Source: Citrus sinensis
Taxonomy: Eukaryota > Streptophyta > Magnoliopsida > Sapindales > Rutaceae
NCBI RefSeq assembly: GCF_022201045.2
Contig: NC_068557.1
Coordinates: forward strand, 4,030,001 to 4,094,000
Length of the DNA: 64,000 nucleotides
Direction: 5' to 3'
The notes under the pieces were generated by a model. That model made no database searches. It was not told where the DNA came from and saw only the letters and a list, made by a program, of their open reading frames with translations. Below are positions 34,901 through 47,157 of this stretch, one piece after another. The stretch's first letter is position 1, and each line of letters starts with the position of its first letter. Both the position numbers and the translations under genes were made by a program.

Positions 34901-37654
34901 AGTTGGAATTTGGACAAAGAAACATCTATTTATCATGAAATTAAATAACTAAAGATTCAAAATCAGATTTCCACAAACAAAATCAGTTAGCAAGAGGCCC
35001 TCACAACACATCTTCCAAAATGATGCAAACAAACCTGAATGCAGAAGGCAAGGCCCAAGGTATTGTTAGCTAGCCAATGTTTCTGTGAAGCATACCATGC
35101 ACAAAAAAACGTCCCAGGGATTGCAGCAATGATCTGAGACCTTGTGAACTCAATCTCCAAAGCTGTGTAAGAAAGGTTTAAAGAAAAAAATCATTCTGCA
35201 TAATAAAGCAAGATACTGTCAACTAAATCAAATGAAAGGTTGAAGGAACAAATGCCAACATAAATGCTTTAGCATGTTGAGGGATTCATCTCAAAAGATT
35301 AAAATCCGCTTTGCACTCAGCTAACAGTATCCATGAAGAGTGTATATAGATTCATGCTGGTTGATAAACATATGATTTTAACAAAGCTGTAAACTGAAAA
35401 ACTGTCAGACTGCCAAAACAATATCACAAGCCAAAAACGTATTAAAATACTAGAAAAAATCTCATAGTGTTTCTGATGCTTTTATAACATCGACAGTGCT
35501 ACTGCCTGTGTTGCAAAAATACCAAATTATCTCATCCATCCTTCTATCTAAATCAAATCATTAGACCATTTAATACCAGGAGAACAATAGTGACAGAAGC
35601 CAACGACCTAGGGCAAGAAAACAGTCCAAATAAGAATCTAAATCCACAGCTCTGCATTTGATGGAATATGTCAGTAAATTAATGAATATTATGGAAACAA
35701 GAATTTCTATAGAAAGAGCTTCAAGGGGACTACATACAACGGAAATAAGGGAAATGCCATATAATTAGGTCCTCATTCCAATGGTTTGGCAAGAAGCGTT
35801 TCACAGCTGGTAAGATAGTTGCCCTATCAAAATGGAGGAAATAATACATGAGATCACGACGTAAAAAGAACACAATTAATTAAATTTTCTATAGAACTTA
35901 GCAGTAAATTTGTGAGACAGAACGTACGAAAGGGCAATGATCCCAAGAACGAAAAAGTAGCAGGTCAATACAGCGTTGACCAGGTCTTTAGATAGAAACT
36001 TGAAAAGTAAGAACAGTGATAACAACATAGCACTTCCAACAAAAGGAAAGCGCATGGCATGTTCATTAGACATCGTCTCCTGTGTACAAAAATAAGGTAT
36101 AGAAAAGGGATAAGTTAAAAGGGGACAAAAGTAGAAAAGGCTGTGGAGCATCAATGCCTGCTGTACTTACTGATGGTGGAGTTGGTTTGACAGATCGATA
36201 GCAGCCCACATAAACTGTGAGACATGCTGTCAATATAACATTTAAGTTTGGATCTACCTTCACAAGAAGTGGTGCCAATGTTAAACCTGCAGCCATGAAT
36301 CATATTAATAAAAAGAAAAGGGTCAAGCTCCACAAAAGTCAAAAGTGAACTGTTCTACCACATAAATCATATCGAAGATAAAAGACAGATCTATCACATT
36401 GACACCCTCTTATGCTAGAAACTGTTGCATTAAATTTCAAGTAGCACATTCTCATCCAGTTAAAAAAAAAAAAGGAATAAAATAAAAAGACGGAAACACC
36501 AATAAGCTGTCAACAGAATAGAAAGAGAGTTGGATAACAGGGAGAAACGATGCAAAGACAAAACCTTGAACAATATCAAGGGATTTTGGATGACCAAGGA
36601 ACATGTTGAAACTGAATACAGTTTGCAAAAATGCATGAACAGAGAAAGTAGATCTGCCCATAACCAGTCTCTCTTGTATCTGGCAGTCATCAAAGACACT
36701 TCAAAAACCTCTTCTAAGAATCAACAGTGTAGAATTCACACAAACTCAAGTAGAATTCAATGATGCCAAAAATTCCTCTTATATGCATATATCAACTTTT
36801 CACAAGTTTTAAGGATAGGCCTACATGACGTAACTCTCTTAAGAATATCGAGTAGATAAAACCACAGACTTGCTATATTCACAGTAAAGCATCACTAAAT
36901 TAAGGTAGTCACTAATAAACATCTCCAAAAGGCTTCCTCAACTTTAGTTAACGTACAGTAATACCATGTCACAAACATGCCCAACCAAAGAAAATCCTCA
37001 GGACACAAAATTACCTATGGGACAAAAAACTCCCTTCCAGCGACGCAAATGACAATTCTCTAAATCCCAATCCTTCCCCATTTAGATTTAAAAAAAAAAA
37101 AAAAGAAGTAACAGCATCTGCTATAAGGACTGTTTCTCTCAACTTCTCATATATCAAGAGAATCAAGCAAAGGTGCAGGAAACAAGTTAGCCACACTCCA
37201 TATGCTTGTTGTCAACACTAAACCTGTGCTAAAATGTAGTCATGACTCGCAACAAGCACCAGCATTTTTCTGTTCAGATGTAAAGATAAAATTCTACTAC
37301 TTTCTTCCATAATATAGACAACTTCACATATATGAAACACAAACTCAGTTACAACAGAACAAAAACTCAGAAATGTAACAAAACTTGACCCCCCCCCCCC
37401 CAAATTAAATTTTTTATTCTTTTTTTTCCCACATCCAGTGTGGACATGCATTTGAAATTAATACAAACTCATTTTGTTTTAATTTTATTCGTAGTGCATG
37501 CACATTTGCTATTAACAAATTCATTTTTTCTTTTTAAACCGCTGAATCGCAATACAGTCAATCAAGAACGTGATCAAGTAACAACAAAACAAAAAGGAAA
37601 AAAAAAATGCAAACCTGCTAAAGCCAAATTCGCTATCCGTTCACAATTCTTCAT
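31986..37654 (-). CDS. SPP: Signal peptide peptidase (GxGD intramembrane aspartic protease)
   Basis: Eleven exons on the minus strand: 37615-37654, 36171-36286, 35928-36079, 35738-35823, 35035-35162, 34312-34362, 33301-33387, 33082-33151, 32525-32661, 32247-32324 and 31986-32069. They join in frame to 342 aa, matching plant SPP length. The enzyme cleaves leftover signal peptides within the ER membrane. The catalytic motifs are present: YD in exon 7 (GLFVYDIFWVFF), GLGD in exon 8 (SMLGLGDIVIPG) and the PAL motif at the start of exon 10 (QPALLYIVPA). Hydrophobic segments fit the expected nine-pass topology, and the tail is short and polar. The start MKNCERIANLALAG is the only ATG in exon 1 that reads through. 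For exon 4 I chose donor GTATGT, giving FRSLEIEF. No lesions are visible. Confidence 0.95.
37389..37401. repeat. Poly-C run in SPP intron 1
   Basis: Thirteen consecutive C, followed closely by poly-T tracts, inside the first intron of SPP. The length is likely to be polymorphic or miscounted. Confidence 0.8.
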
Positions 37655-39899
37655 TGTTTTTTTTCTGGCTTTATTCAATCAATTCAGCGGCCGAATCAAC
37701 GAAATTCACAGAACCGAAAACCCTCGCAACCTGAACAATATCAAATTATCAATAAAATAAAAATGATGCAAAATTTATTTAATTTTGCAACCTGAACGAA
37801 ATTCACAGAAACAAAAAGAAACCTGATACGAAGAGAAAGATTAAAAAAGGATCTGTCAGTCAAGTCTCTTCTTTTTTTTTCCCTTCTCTCTCTTAACGGT
37901 CGCTAAACGTTCAGATCGGAGACAAAGCTCGAGGTTTTTTTGAAAAAGAAAAAATCTAATAGGGTTTTGGTTTTGATTTTTCACTCAACTGGCCTTTACA
38001 ATGTGAGGGCCATGAGGCTAGTGGTTACCGGATTAACTTCATTTTGCTCTTTTAATGGCTGTCTATGGCCACGTGTCTGTCACGTAAAAATAGTGACTGC
38101 CCACTGGGAAATGGGTTTACTGAGCCGGTCAACGTGGACTGGAATTGGTAGCATTGATTTTATACGTGGCGGGATTTTATTGGCTCTACGGGAGATATAT
38201 ATGAGTGGGGCTGTCATGGAGTTTGATACCGAATGTATCTCGAATGAAAATGCACCGCATCCAGTAATTAAGTTGTTGACGTGTTTGGTTGTGCTTGACA
38301 AAGCCACGTCCTTGTGACGCCTTATGTCCAATCGCTTGTTGACAAGTCAGCATAAAAAAATCTTGTCTCGCGAGGCCCATTCGTTGTTACACTTTAAGCC
38401 CGTTTAAGATCCGTTGTTATCCTTTAAGCCCGTTAAGGCCCGTTTTTGAAGTCAGAGTTCAAGTCTCTGTTGGCTACAAGAGTAAGCTTTTAGTTGTTTT
38501 CATTATCATCATTCCAAACAAAAAGTTTGTGTTATTGGGAGAACGTTAGAATGAATAAATCTCGTTGAAATGGGGTTTAAATTATGAATTATAATTCGGA
38601 TTCTATTATTTTAATCATAATTTGAATCTCAATATTATATATCACTTATCTATTGGATGATGAATGTAAAATTATCTATTACTTTATCCTATCATCTAAT
38701 AGAAGAATGTTACATCAGTGATGACTCAAATGTCAAGATCCTTAGTACTACTATTAAATTATAATAAAGAAAATTAATAATTAATAATGTTAGAAATCTT
38801 AATATTTCAATCCATAATGTTGTTGAAGAATATGAGTAGAATTTTATATATAGGTGTGTGTGTATAATCATCTTTTAATTAGGATTCTCTCATTTTATAT
38901 TTTTATTTGCTAGCCTCCCACATCAGTGGGTTTTGAACTCAAATCTCTTATTTTCAATACAAGAGAGTTAAAAATAAAGAGAAAGAGAGTAAAGATTACA
39001 TTTGTCACTCTTTATAACACCGTATTACGTTGAAGTATAATGATATTGATATTAATTATCTTTCCAATTATGTAATTCTCAATATTGGTTTGTATCAAAT
39101 TAAATCGAGTGATGATACGGCCATAAATTTTTATACAAACTTATATTATACAAACTGATTTTGTATTAATTTTTTAGTTTAATTAAAATATAAAATAATA
39201 AAAATAGATCATGTGGACCAAGTAATATTTAATTCAAATAATTTTATTATGACACGTCAATTTGTATAAAATAAATTTATACAAGAATTTACGCTTATAT
39301 TATTAGTCAATTAAATCACTCCCTACACTTTTTGCTACTTGCTAGAATCACCCGCCCAATTTTTAATTAAGGGTATTTTAGTATTTTTATTGAAAAACAT
39401 ATTCGTAAAAGTATTTCAAAAAAACTCTATTAATTTTGGTTTTCAAATATCTACTTACTTCCTTATGTGAAACAAAAGGTAAAAAAATATATTATTATTT
39501 AAAAAGACTATTTAAATAAAATAAATTAATATTATTTTAATCAAATTAATATTTTTTCAAAAAAATGATAATTAAATTATTTCTTCCTCTCTTTAAAATA
39601 ATAAATTATAAATTATAAATTAAAACGTGAGAAAATAACTCTATAAAATTAAAAAAAAATAATTATTTTTTATTTAAAAATCTTAATTAAAATATCTTTT
39701 AAAATTTTAAATACTAATAAAATCTTATTTCAACATCCTTTTGTAGATACTCAAATTTCACTCATCCTGACATTTTCCCACCTCCTCATTCCGTCCTTCG
39801 CTTCTCTGGGTCTCTTCGTGGTTTCTTTCTTCACTGAGTCAGTGCCATAAACTTTAAAAGAATCTTAAAAACGTCTCCGTTTCATTTCTATCTCCCCAA
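37655..39899. promoter_or_regulatory. Divergent intergenic region between SPP and the PPR gene
   Basis: This region must hold the SPP promoter (toward 37655, minus) and the PPR gene promoter (toward 39937, plus), since the two genes diverge. 37880-38480 is the less AT-rich part and includes ACGTG-type words (for example CCACGTGTC at about 38070 and CAACGTGGAC at about 38129). 38500-39770 is strongly AT-rich with no gene. A 125-codon open frame at 37940-38317 has no recognisable motif and is not called. Confidence 0.35.
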
Positions 39900-39920
39900 C
39901 CCCCCCCCCCCCCCCCCCCC
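39900..39920. repeat. Poly-C tract in the presumed PPR 5' UTR
   Basis: Twenty-one consecutive C end 17 bases before the PPR start codon, within a wider C-rich segment (CTCCCCAAC repeats). The opposite strand is a pure G run. Confidence 0.85.
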
Positions 39921-39937
39921 ACTCCCCAACCCCAAAA

Positions 39938-42136
39938 ATGCCAAAAATTCAACGGCTACCTTTTCAAAATTTCACTCTCAGAGTCGTTAAATCCCGCGCA
40001 GCAGCATCTCTTCACACTCTAATAAACCCTAACTCTGGTTCTACCGAAGCCTCTCTGAATTCGAATCAAGAGCAAGTTTCATCATCTGGGTCAGTGTCGG
40101 ATTCTCTTTTGGTTGAGAAAATCTTATTGAATTTAAAGCAGGGTAATGTGAATTCTTTGCGCAGCTATCAGTTTCGCTTGAACTCAGTGATTATCGTTGA
40201 GGTTTTGTATCGTTTGCGTGATAATTTACAAGTGGGTCAGAGATTTATTGATTTTATTGCATTAAATTTTCCAAATGTTAAGCATTCATCAATGTCCTTA
40301 AGTGCTATGATTCACTTTTTGGTTCGTGGTAGGAGGATATCAGATGCACAAGCTTTGATTCTTAGAATGGTTAGAAAAAGTGGCGTTTCGCGATTAGAAA
40401 TTGTTGATTCCTTTGTCTCTACATATAGTCCTTGCGGGTCCAATAGTTTGATTTTTGATTTAGTAATTAGAACTTATGTGCAGGCTAGAAAGTTGAGAGA
40501 AGGATCCGAGGTGTTTCGTTTGCTGAGAAATAAAGGGATTTGTTTTTCTATCAATGCTTGTAACAGTCTTCTTGGAGGTTTGGTGAAGATTGGTTGGGTT
40601 GATTTGGCACGGGAAGTTTATGCAGAGGTTGTTAGAAGTGGGATTGAATTGAATGTTTATACATTAAATATTATGGTTAATGCATTATGTAAAGATCATA
40701 AAATTGATAGTGCTAAGATGTTCTTATGCGAAATGGAACAGAAAGGGGTTTATCCAGACACTGTGACGTATAATACGCTAATCAATGCATATTGCCGTGA
40801 AGGGTTTTTGGAAGAAGCTTTTCAGTTGATGAACTCAATGTCGGGTAAGGGGCTGAAACCAGGTGTTTTTACATATAATTCCCTTATAAATGGTTTATGC
40901 AAGAAGGGAAGATGTGATAGAGCGAAAGAAGTTTTGGATGAGATGTTGCAAATGGGTTTAAGCCCAGATACGGCCACTTACAATACTCTGCTGGTTGAGA
41001 GCTGTAGAAAAGAAAATATGTCGGAAGCTGAAGAAATTTTCTGCGAAATGTCCAGACGGGGTGTTGCTCCAGATATAGTTAGCTTTAGCACATTGATTGG
41101 AATATTCTCGAGAAATGGACAGCTTGATAGAGCATTAATGTACTTCAGAGAAATGAAGAGTGCAGGATTGGTTCCAGATAACGTGCTTTACACTATTATT
41201 ATCAATGGGTATTGTAGAAATGGTTTTGTGTTGGAGGCACTGAAGATGCGTGATGAAATGCTGGAGAAGGGTTGTGTTATGGATGTGGTTACATACAATT
41301 CAATTTTGAATGGTCTCTGCAGGGCAAAAATGCTCACTGAAGCAGATGATCTGTTTAATGAGATGTTGGAAAGGGGTGTGTTTCCTGATTTTTATACTTT
41401 CACCACTCTTATTCATGGACATTGTAAGGATGGGAATATGAATAAAGCACTAAACCTGTTTGATATTATGACACAAAAGAGTATTAAGCCAGATATTGTG
41501 ACGTACAACACATTGATTGATGGGTTTTGCAAGGTTGGTGAAATGGAGAAAGCAAACAAGTTATGGGCTGATATGATATCTCGAAAAATTTCCCCCAACT
41601 ACATATCGTATGGAATTCTAATAAATGGATATTGCAGTATGGGTCATGTTACTGAGGCATTCAGGTTGTGGTATGAGATGGTTGGTAAAGGTATTAAGCC
41701 TACTCTTGTTTCTTGTAATACCATTATAAAGGGATATTGCCGTTCTGGTGATGCATCAAAAGCAGATGAATTTTTGAGTAAGATGGTTTCTGAAGGGGTT
41801 GATCCTGATAGCATATCATACAACACTCTTATTAATGGCTTTGTTAGAGAAGAGAATATGGATAAAGCATTTGCTTTGGTTAGCAAGATGGAAAATCAAG
41901 GGCTTGTTCCTGATGTTATCACATATAATGTTATTCTGACTGGGTTTTGTAGACAAGGAAGAATGCATGACTCTGAGCTGATACTTTGGAGAATGATTGA
42001 GAAAGGTTTAAATCCTGATAGGTCCACTTACACGACATTGATAAATGGACATGTCAGCCAAAACAACTTAAAGGAGGCATTTCGTTTCCATGATGAAATG
42101 CTACAAAGGGGATTTGTTCCAGATGATGCATTCTAA
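39938..42136 (+). CDS. P-class pentatricopeptide repeat protein, organelle RNA-binding
   Basis: Intronless ORF of 732 aa, as is usual for plant PPR genes. The first 35 or so residues are rich in Arg, Ser and Ala with few acidic residues (FTLRVVKSRAAASLHTL), fitting a mitochondrial or plastid targeting peptide. Sixteen contiguous 35-residue PPR motifs follow, from about residue 171 to 730, mostly of the form VTYNTLINGYCREG...EA..L..EM...G..PD. No E, DYW or SMR domain follows, so it is P-class: RNA binding for processing, stability or translation in an organelle. The protein ends two residues after the last repeat. It resembles the At5g01110-type family, from memory. The start is the first ATG after the poly-C tract. 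A possible 3' UTR intron acceptor (TTGTGCAG, about 43280) lies downstream. Confidence 0.93.
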   Translation: MPKIQRLPFQNFTLRVVKSRAAASLHTLINPNSGSTEASLNSNQEQVSSSGSVSDSLLVEKILLNLKQGNVNSLRSYQFRLNSVIIVEVLYRLRDNLQVGQRFIDFIALNFPNVKHSSMSLSAMIHFLVRGRRISDAQALILRMVRKSGVSRLEIVDSFVSTYSPCGSNSLIFDLVIRTYVQARKLREGSEVFRLLRNKGICFSINACNSLLGGLVKIGWVDLAREVYAEVVRSGIELNVYTLNIMVNALCKDHKIDSAKMFLCEMEQKGVYPDTVTYNTLINAYCREGFLEEAFQLMNSMSGKGLKPGVFTYNSLINGLCKKGRCDRAKEVLDEMLQMGLSPDTATYNTLLVESCRKENMSEAEEIFCEMSRRGVAPDIVSFSTLIGIFSRNGQLDRALMYFREMKSAGLVPDNVLYTIIINGYCRNGFVLEALKMRDEMLEKGCVMDVVTYNSILNGLCRAKMLTEADDLFNEMLERGVFPDFYTFTTLIHGHCKDGNMNKALNLFDIMTQKSIKPDIVTYNTLIDGFCKVGEMEKANKLWADMISRKISPNYISYGILINGYCSMGHVTEAFRLWYEMVGKGIKPTLVSCNTIIKGYCRSGDASKADEFLSKMVSEGVDPDSISYNTLINGFVREENMDKAFALVSKMENQGLVPDVITYNVILTGFCRQGRMHDSELILWRMIEKGLNPDRSTYTTLINGHVSQNNLKEAFRFHDEMLQRGFVPDDAF

Positions 42137-44468
42137 TCAGTTTCCGTTGCAGCCATTTGAACGTGCTTAGTTCATTTTACTCCATGCCAGATGTATACTG
42201 ACGGTTAGATATTCATTATTCACATGTTTCTTTTCAATCAACGTAATATTTTGAGCTTAAACTGTTGGAGTCTCGTTTTCCTTACCCTTCTGTTTATGCT
42301 TTGGTGATACAAGCATGGGGAGTATATAAGAAAGGCGTTCGAATCGTTATACTGGGGCCAATCTTAGTGCATGTTATCCTTATGGTGATGGTGAGACAAC
42401 TTTACGCACAGATAATGTTGTGATTTCAATCAAGTTTATAACTTGAATCAGTGAGGTTTGCACATATACACTTGCTAAGGGTAATTTGGTTTGAAGAATA
42501 GTTAACTAGGGAGTTTAATCTCATTAATTAATGCTAAGCTGCTTTAAAATGAACTAAAGGAGACTTAACTACATATGTCTAACAGTTTAGGTAAACGTAT
42601 GAGGGGTTATTTCTAAATTTTGGATTACATGATTACTTTGTTTATCACACTTTCCATGTCTTAACAATATTGGATGATCATGAGAACTAGTATTGGAGAC
42701 TGTCTTTTGCTTGGTAGTAACTGAAAGATAGAGCTCAAACTAGGCATTAAACCTCCAGCAATAGCCTCATACCACATGGCTCTACCAGAACTTGAAGAGT
42801 TGTGGAAACAACTAAAATCATGCCAAGCTGCAAGCTAAAAGTATGTTATATCAGAATTCAATCCCTTATCTAATATGAGAATAAATCATTTTCTATTTTA
42901 TTGTTATTTATTTATTTTCCATAAATGATGACTCAACTTATGGGCCATTATATTACTACCTCACCCCTGGAGATTATTTATATTTGTCATGTATTATTCT
43001 CAATCTGCATTAATCAAGGCTTGTCAGATCATCTCAGTCATTAAAAGCACATTTATTTAATGATCTAATCTTATCATGATTTGTGTTAAAATATAAGAAA
43101 TAACTATTACTACCTCATATCATAGTTATTCTTAAATCACAAAATTAAAATGGCTGAATTTGAAGATTATAATGTTTTACCATCCTACCCTTCTAATTAT
43201 AACTTTTGAGGACACGTTATATTTTAATTTCTATAAACTCTTGTTCTTCATTGGTCTTAAATTTTCTTGGATTGTGCAGCAGTTGCCATCCTTCTTAGGG
43301 TGTCGTTATAAGAACAGTGTGGAAGCTGAGGGTAGGATACATTTTTGCATCGTGTAATAGTTCTCAAGTTTCTAAAGCACTTTTTCGACGCTGAAGAGAG
43401 CTGGATTAATCAAGATAGAAAAAGAATAAAGAGAGAAAGGTCTGCTATATTCATTATGCGAACCTCATCTTACTTGCAAATTCTATCTTTCTGCCGCAAG
43501 CAGAATTCATGGTGGTGGCCATAAGAATTGAGCAACGTGATGGCTCTGCTCTACACATTTTTGTGATTGTCTCTTTGCTATGCTCTGTTAAAAATTTCAC
43601 CAGAACTGTTGTGACTAGAGATGCATGATTTACAGTTATTGAGGGCATCATTTGGAGTCTTCAAGGAGGCTCATAATAAATCACTTACTTAAACATGGGT
43701 GGTAGAGATACTCTCTAAATTTTAGTAGGAGTAGGTATGGGAATAGAGATCTCATCTCTAGTTGGCACTGGTAGGATGATCGACTTCGGTTATTTAATTT
43801 TTTATTTTTTTTTGGAAGTATGGTTATATTCTTGAATTATAAGAAATGTTCGTGAATGTTGACCTTCATGTCTATGCGAAGAAAATGTTGTTACGGGAAG
43901 TTTGAATGTTGAATTTTCACGTTGTAAACAAGAAAAGGGTTAAAGACGGGGCCAGTAACTCGGGACCAAGATTCATAAACTTTTTTGTCAAAAGACAGGC
44001 GCCAGCCAATGAGGCCTAATGTCATGGCTTGAATGGCCTTGGGCACTGCTTTCACCCTAGAGAATGGAACCTTTCATCTAGCGTAACCGAAGAATTAAGA
44101 AGAATAGAGGTTTCCTAAGCCGTATTTTTGCGATTACTGATATTTGAACCGAAGAATTTAACGCAATGACGACAGAAAAACTATTAAATTATATGGTGTT
44201 GAGGTGTTAAGTGAAAAAATTACTACTATTGTTTTCTAGTAACTCAATAACACCATAACACCACACAATTTTATTGTTATTTTCATTTTCATTGTGTCAC
44301 CATTAGCACACTTTTATATCATTTCTCATATTTTGCAACCGTGGGAATCTTTGTGAACAGAGGTATTTTTTCATATGTGATTGTCTTGATACCCAACCTT
44401 CCAGTTGTGACTTTTATCATTTGGGTTTTGTTACGCGATTTTCAAGTTTCAAAGTAACTTACAGCCAT
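42137..44468. other. PPR 3' flank and intergenic DNA
   Basis: This holds the PPR 3' UTR, probably with an alternatively spliced extension (acceptor-like tract near 43278-43281). No second gene was recognised. A short less AT-rich patch (43940-44090, GGGGCCAGTAACTCGGGACC) could be old transposon DNA, but I cannot classify it. Confidence 0.35.
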
Positions 44469-44484
44469 GCAAAATGGTGTTAAA

Positions 44485-44828
44485 TTTTATTTTTTATTTT
44501 TTGAACTAATTAAGCATCAAGTTACTTATTACACAGATATTTGTAAATGACAACATATCATTGCACTGATATTTACAATCAAATATATATCTAGAACTTA
44601 TATTATTACATTTTTATTTTATAAAGTACACGCCCGCCAAATACCTCTCCCGGGGAGGGATGTTTCTATTCCACTCGTATTTCGCAAGGAAGAAAAACGT
44701 TACAAACAATCTCCACACAATTATAATTAATTGAGAGAGTTTGAGTCCGTGGAGACTCAAAACATTGTCTTCATAATCATATTTGACTTCAAGGGTAATG
44801 ATTCACCATTGGACTACAAGTCCAAGTG
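44485..44828 (-). mobile_element. Probable tRNA-derived SINE
   Basis: Read on the minus strand, the element begins with an A-box-like word (TAGTCCAATGG, about 44806-44816) and, about 60 bp on, has a B-box-like word (TTTTGAGTCTCC). It ends in an A-rich tail (forward T-rich 44485-44502). The flanks GCAAAATGGTGTTAAA (44469-44484) and GCAAATGATGTTAAAA (44829-44844) are an imperfect duplication. Confidence 0.5.
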
Positions 44829-44844
44829 GCAAATGATGTTAAAA

Positions 44845-45912
44845 TTAGTAAGATGATAGTGGGATCGAAAGCTTTTTACATGGACTGTAACTTAAGGGGA
44901 CCATTATCATTTTGATTGTCATCTGACCCGAGGTGGTAACTTAACCCTTATTGGCTCGTCATTGCTTTTGCTTTGAGTGCTACACATTAATTAATTTATT
45001 TATTTATTTATTATAAATCTTAATCCCCACCACCATTGCAAGTGTCATATTTAATCATAATAACTTTCAAACTTCAGTAATAAATTTTTATTAAACACTT
45101 TAATAGACCTTAATGCCAATGAAGACTCTAGATTTATGGTAGATTTAGGTTTTTTTTTTTTTTTTTTTTGTATTGACAATATAATTTTCTTTAAAGATCC
45201 AAGTTTTCAAGCATCAAATCTGCAAAATTTCAAACATAACAGCTAAGAAGATCTTTGCAATAAATTTACTTTATCATTGGAAATCTAAATCTGGTGATAA
45301 ATGATTACCTAAAAAAATAGTTTGTTGTTGCTCTGTTGATTATTTGAATTAACTAAGAGTCAAGTAGTTATTTGATTTTTCTTTTTTAAAATTAATAAAT
45401 GACCATTTTAACCCTGCGACATCAGAATAAACTAAAGAAAGTTAGCCGATAAGTGATTTATTATACACTTCACAAGTCTTACGTGAATCAGTATTAATTT
45501 TCAAAGTACTCTTGCAAATGAGATTGAATCTTCAATCTTCTTATGTATATTCAGTATTAAACTTTCGGTAAAAGTGAAATAGATCACGGCTCATATATTT
45601 TTTTGTAATAAATAATAATAAATTAAAGTAGTATAAATATAAAGCCAATGGCTGGACCGTTGCCACGTCACAACACTGCTTGAAGAATCCATTCCATGGT
45701 TAGGTTGGGATGACACGTAGCAATCAAGCACAATTTTCATGTCTTACTGCAAAAACTAACGAATGAGATTGATTGATTCTCACTATGTCGTTTAGTCATA
45801 GTCAGAAAAAGAATTTATTTTTAACTATTAAATAATATAGTTCGTTTGCTTGACCTGTTGATCGGGCACACTGAATTAATGAAAATACATAAAAGATCAA
45901 TTATCCAAACAT
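44845..45912. other. AT-rich intergenic DNA
   Basis: No ORF or classifiable repeat was seen apart from poly-T and (TTTA)n tracts (45000-45012 and 45151-45169). Confidence 0.4.
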
Positions 45913-45915
45913 TTA

Positions 45916-46187
45916 GGATGTATTTTGAATTGAGTTGTTATATTTTTTAAGTTATAATAGCTGTAAAAAAAAGTTAAAATTATGAAATAAAATTTAATAA
46001 TATGTAGTAAATATAAATTTTAAATAATAATTTTGATAAAATTATTAAAGATATACAAGATTTTTCATGATCCTAGTAAAAAATTACATCAACATAACTT
46101 TCAAGATACAACAGTTAATGTTTACTAAATACTTTAATGTTGTAACTTGGAAGTTACAGCTGCCCAACCTCAATCCTAAACGCACCC
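45916..46187. mobile_element. Tourist-like (PIF/Harbinger) MITE, complete
   Basis: A 272-bp element with imperfect inverted ends: GGATGTATTTTGAATTGAG on the left and GGGTGCGTTTAGGATTGAG read inward from the right. It is flanked by TTA on both sides (45913-45915 and 46188-46190). It is non-coding and AT-rich. A half copy of the same family is at 12977-13196 and a weaker fragment is near 31360-31500. Confidence 0.8.
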
Positions 46188-46668
46188 TTAGAAAAATATT
46201 AATTATCCAAATTAATACTTAAAAAATACAATAACGATGTGCTTATTTAATAGGAATACTTATTGATATGCCACCATCATTTACTTTTATATGTATGGTG
46301 TTAGTTTGTTAATTTTATTACTAATTAATAATTATTAACCTATGACTTTTACAAATTAATCAATAGAAAACGCATAAAACTATACCCTAATTGAATATAA
46401 CCTTCAGTAAACATACCACTACTCCTAGGACTACCTGGCGGCCATGGTTTTACTGAAAAAAGAACTCAATCGAGAACAACAACATTAATCAATCCTTAGA
46501 TTGCACAATCTTTATAAAGAGAGGATGTAAAGATTTGCATATTTTAAGTAAAACGCAACTAAATAGTCAAGTCCAATTGGTAAGAAAAGGAAATGTTTAT
46601 AAAATATCGAGAAGAGGGCAGAGGTACAACAAAATCACGTAAAAAAAGAAACCTAGATAGCTAGCTTG

Positions 46669-47157
46669 CTATATCTTGATCTCCTGAAAGTGCAACTTCT
46701 TCGGCTTGCATGTGGCTCTGCACAAAGGACAAGTATTGTTTATCTTGAGCCATTTCAAAATACAAGAATCATGAAACAAATGCATGCACTCCATAATAGC
46801 TCTCGCTTCGTGTTCTTTCTCCATCTCTTCTTGGCAAACCCCACAAACAATGCCATCTTCTCCATCAACACTTAATGCTGTTGTGCAGGCAAGCGCTGGA
46901 TCAATTGTGGGCTCCAATAACTTTGCGAGATGAATGGAAACCTGCAGCTCCACCTCCATTAATGCAGTCTTGAAATCTTTTTGTTGAGTTTGAGCTCGTG
47001 ACATGGCTAAGTTTTTAGTCATTGTTTCTAATCTTACAAATTCAAGCTGTTCTTGATCACCACAATCGAAAGCTGAGCAATGAGTGCTCCAGTTACCGAG
47101 TCTGAGGAGCAACTCCGCTTTTGATATAGCAATCTCAAGCTCGTTCATCTGCTCCAT
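46669..47157 (-). CDS. RING-H2 zinc finger protein, paralogue of 14042-14539
   Basis: Single-exon gene of 162 aa with an intact C3H2C3 RING-H2 finger near the C terminus: CGVC, then C-M-H-L-F-H-D-S-C, then CPLC, with KWL at the E2-contact position. It shares with the 14 kb gene the N-terminal word MNELEIAI, the central block [20 protein letters not shown] and the C terminus HFQEIKI. The variable linker differs ([17 protein letters not shown]). The start could be the first ATG (MEQMNEL) or the second, three codons on. The second matches the paralogue and the first is the more upstream. A soluble E3 ubiquitin ligase of unknown substrate is inferred. It lies 32 kb from its paralogue in inverted orientation. 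Confidence 0.85.
   Translation of the reverse strand: MEQMNELEIAISKAELLLRLGNWSTHCSAFDCGDQEQLEFVRLETMTKNLAMSRAQTQQKDFKTALMEVELQVSIHLAKLLEPTIDPALACTTALSVDGEDGIVCGVCQEEMEKEHEARAIMECMHLFHDSCILKWLKINNTCPLCRATCKPKKLHFQEIKI

Noticed and set aside
37940..38317. 125-codon plus-strand open frame between SPP and the PPR gene
   Set aside because: No recognisable motif. It lies in the divergent promoter region and overlaps antisense open frames of similar size, as chance would give.
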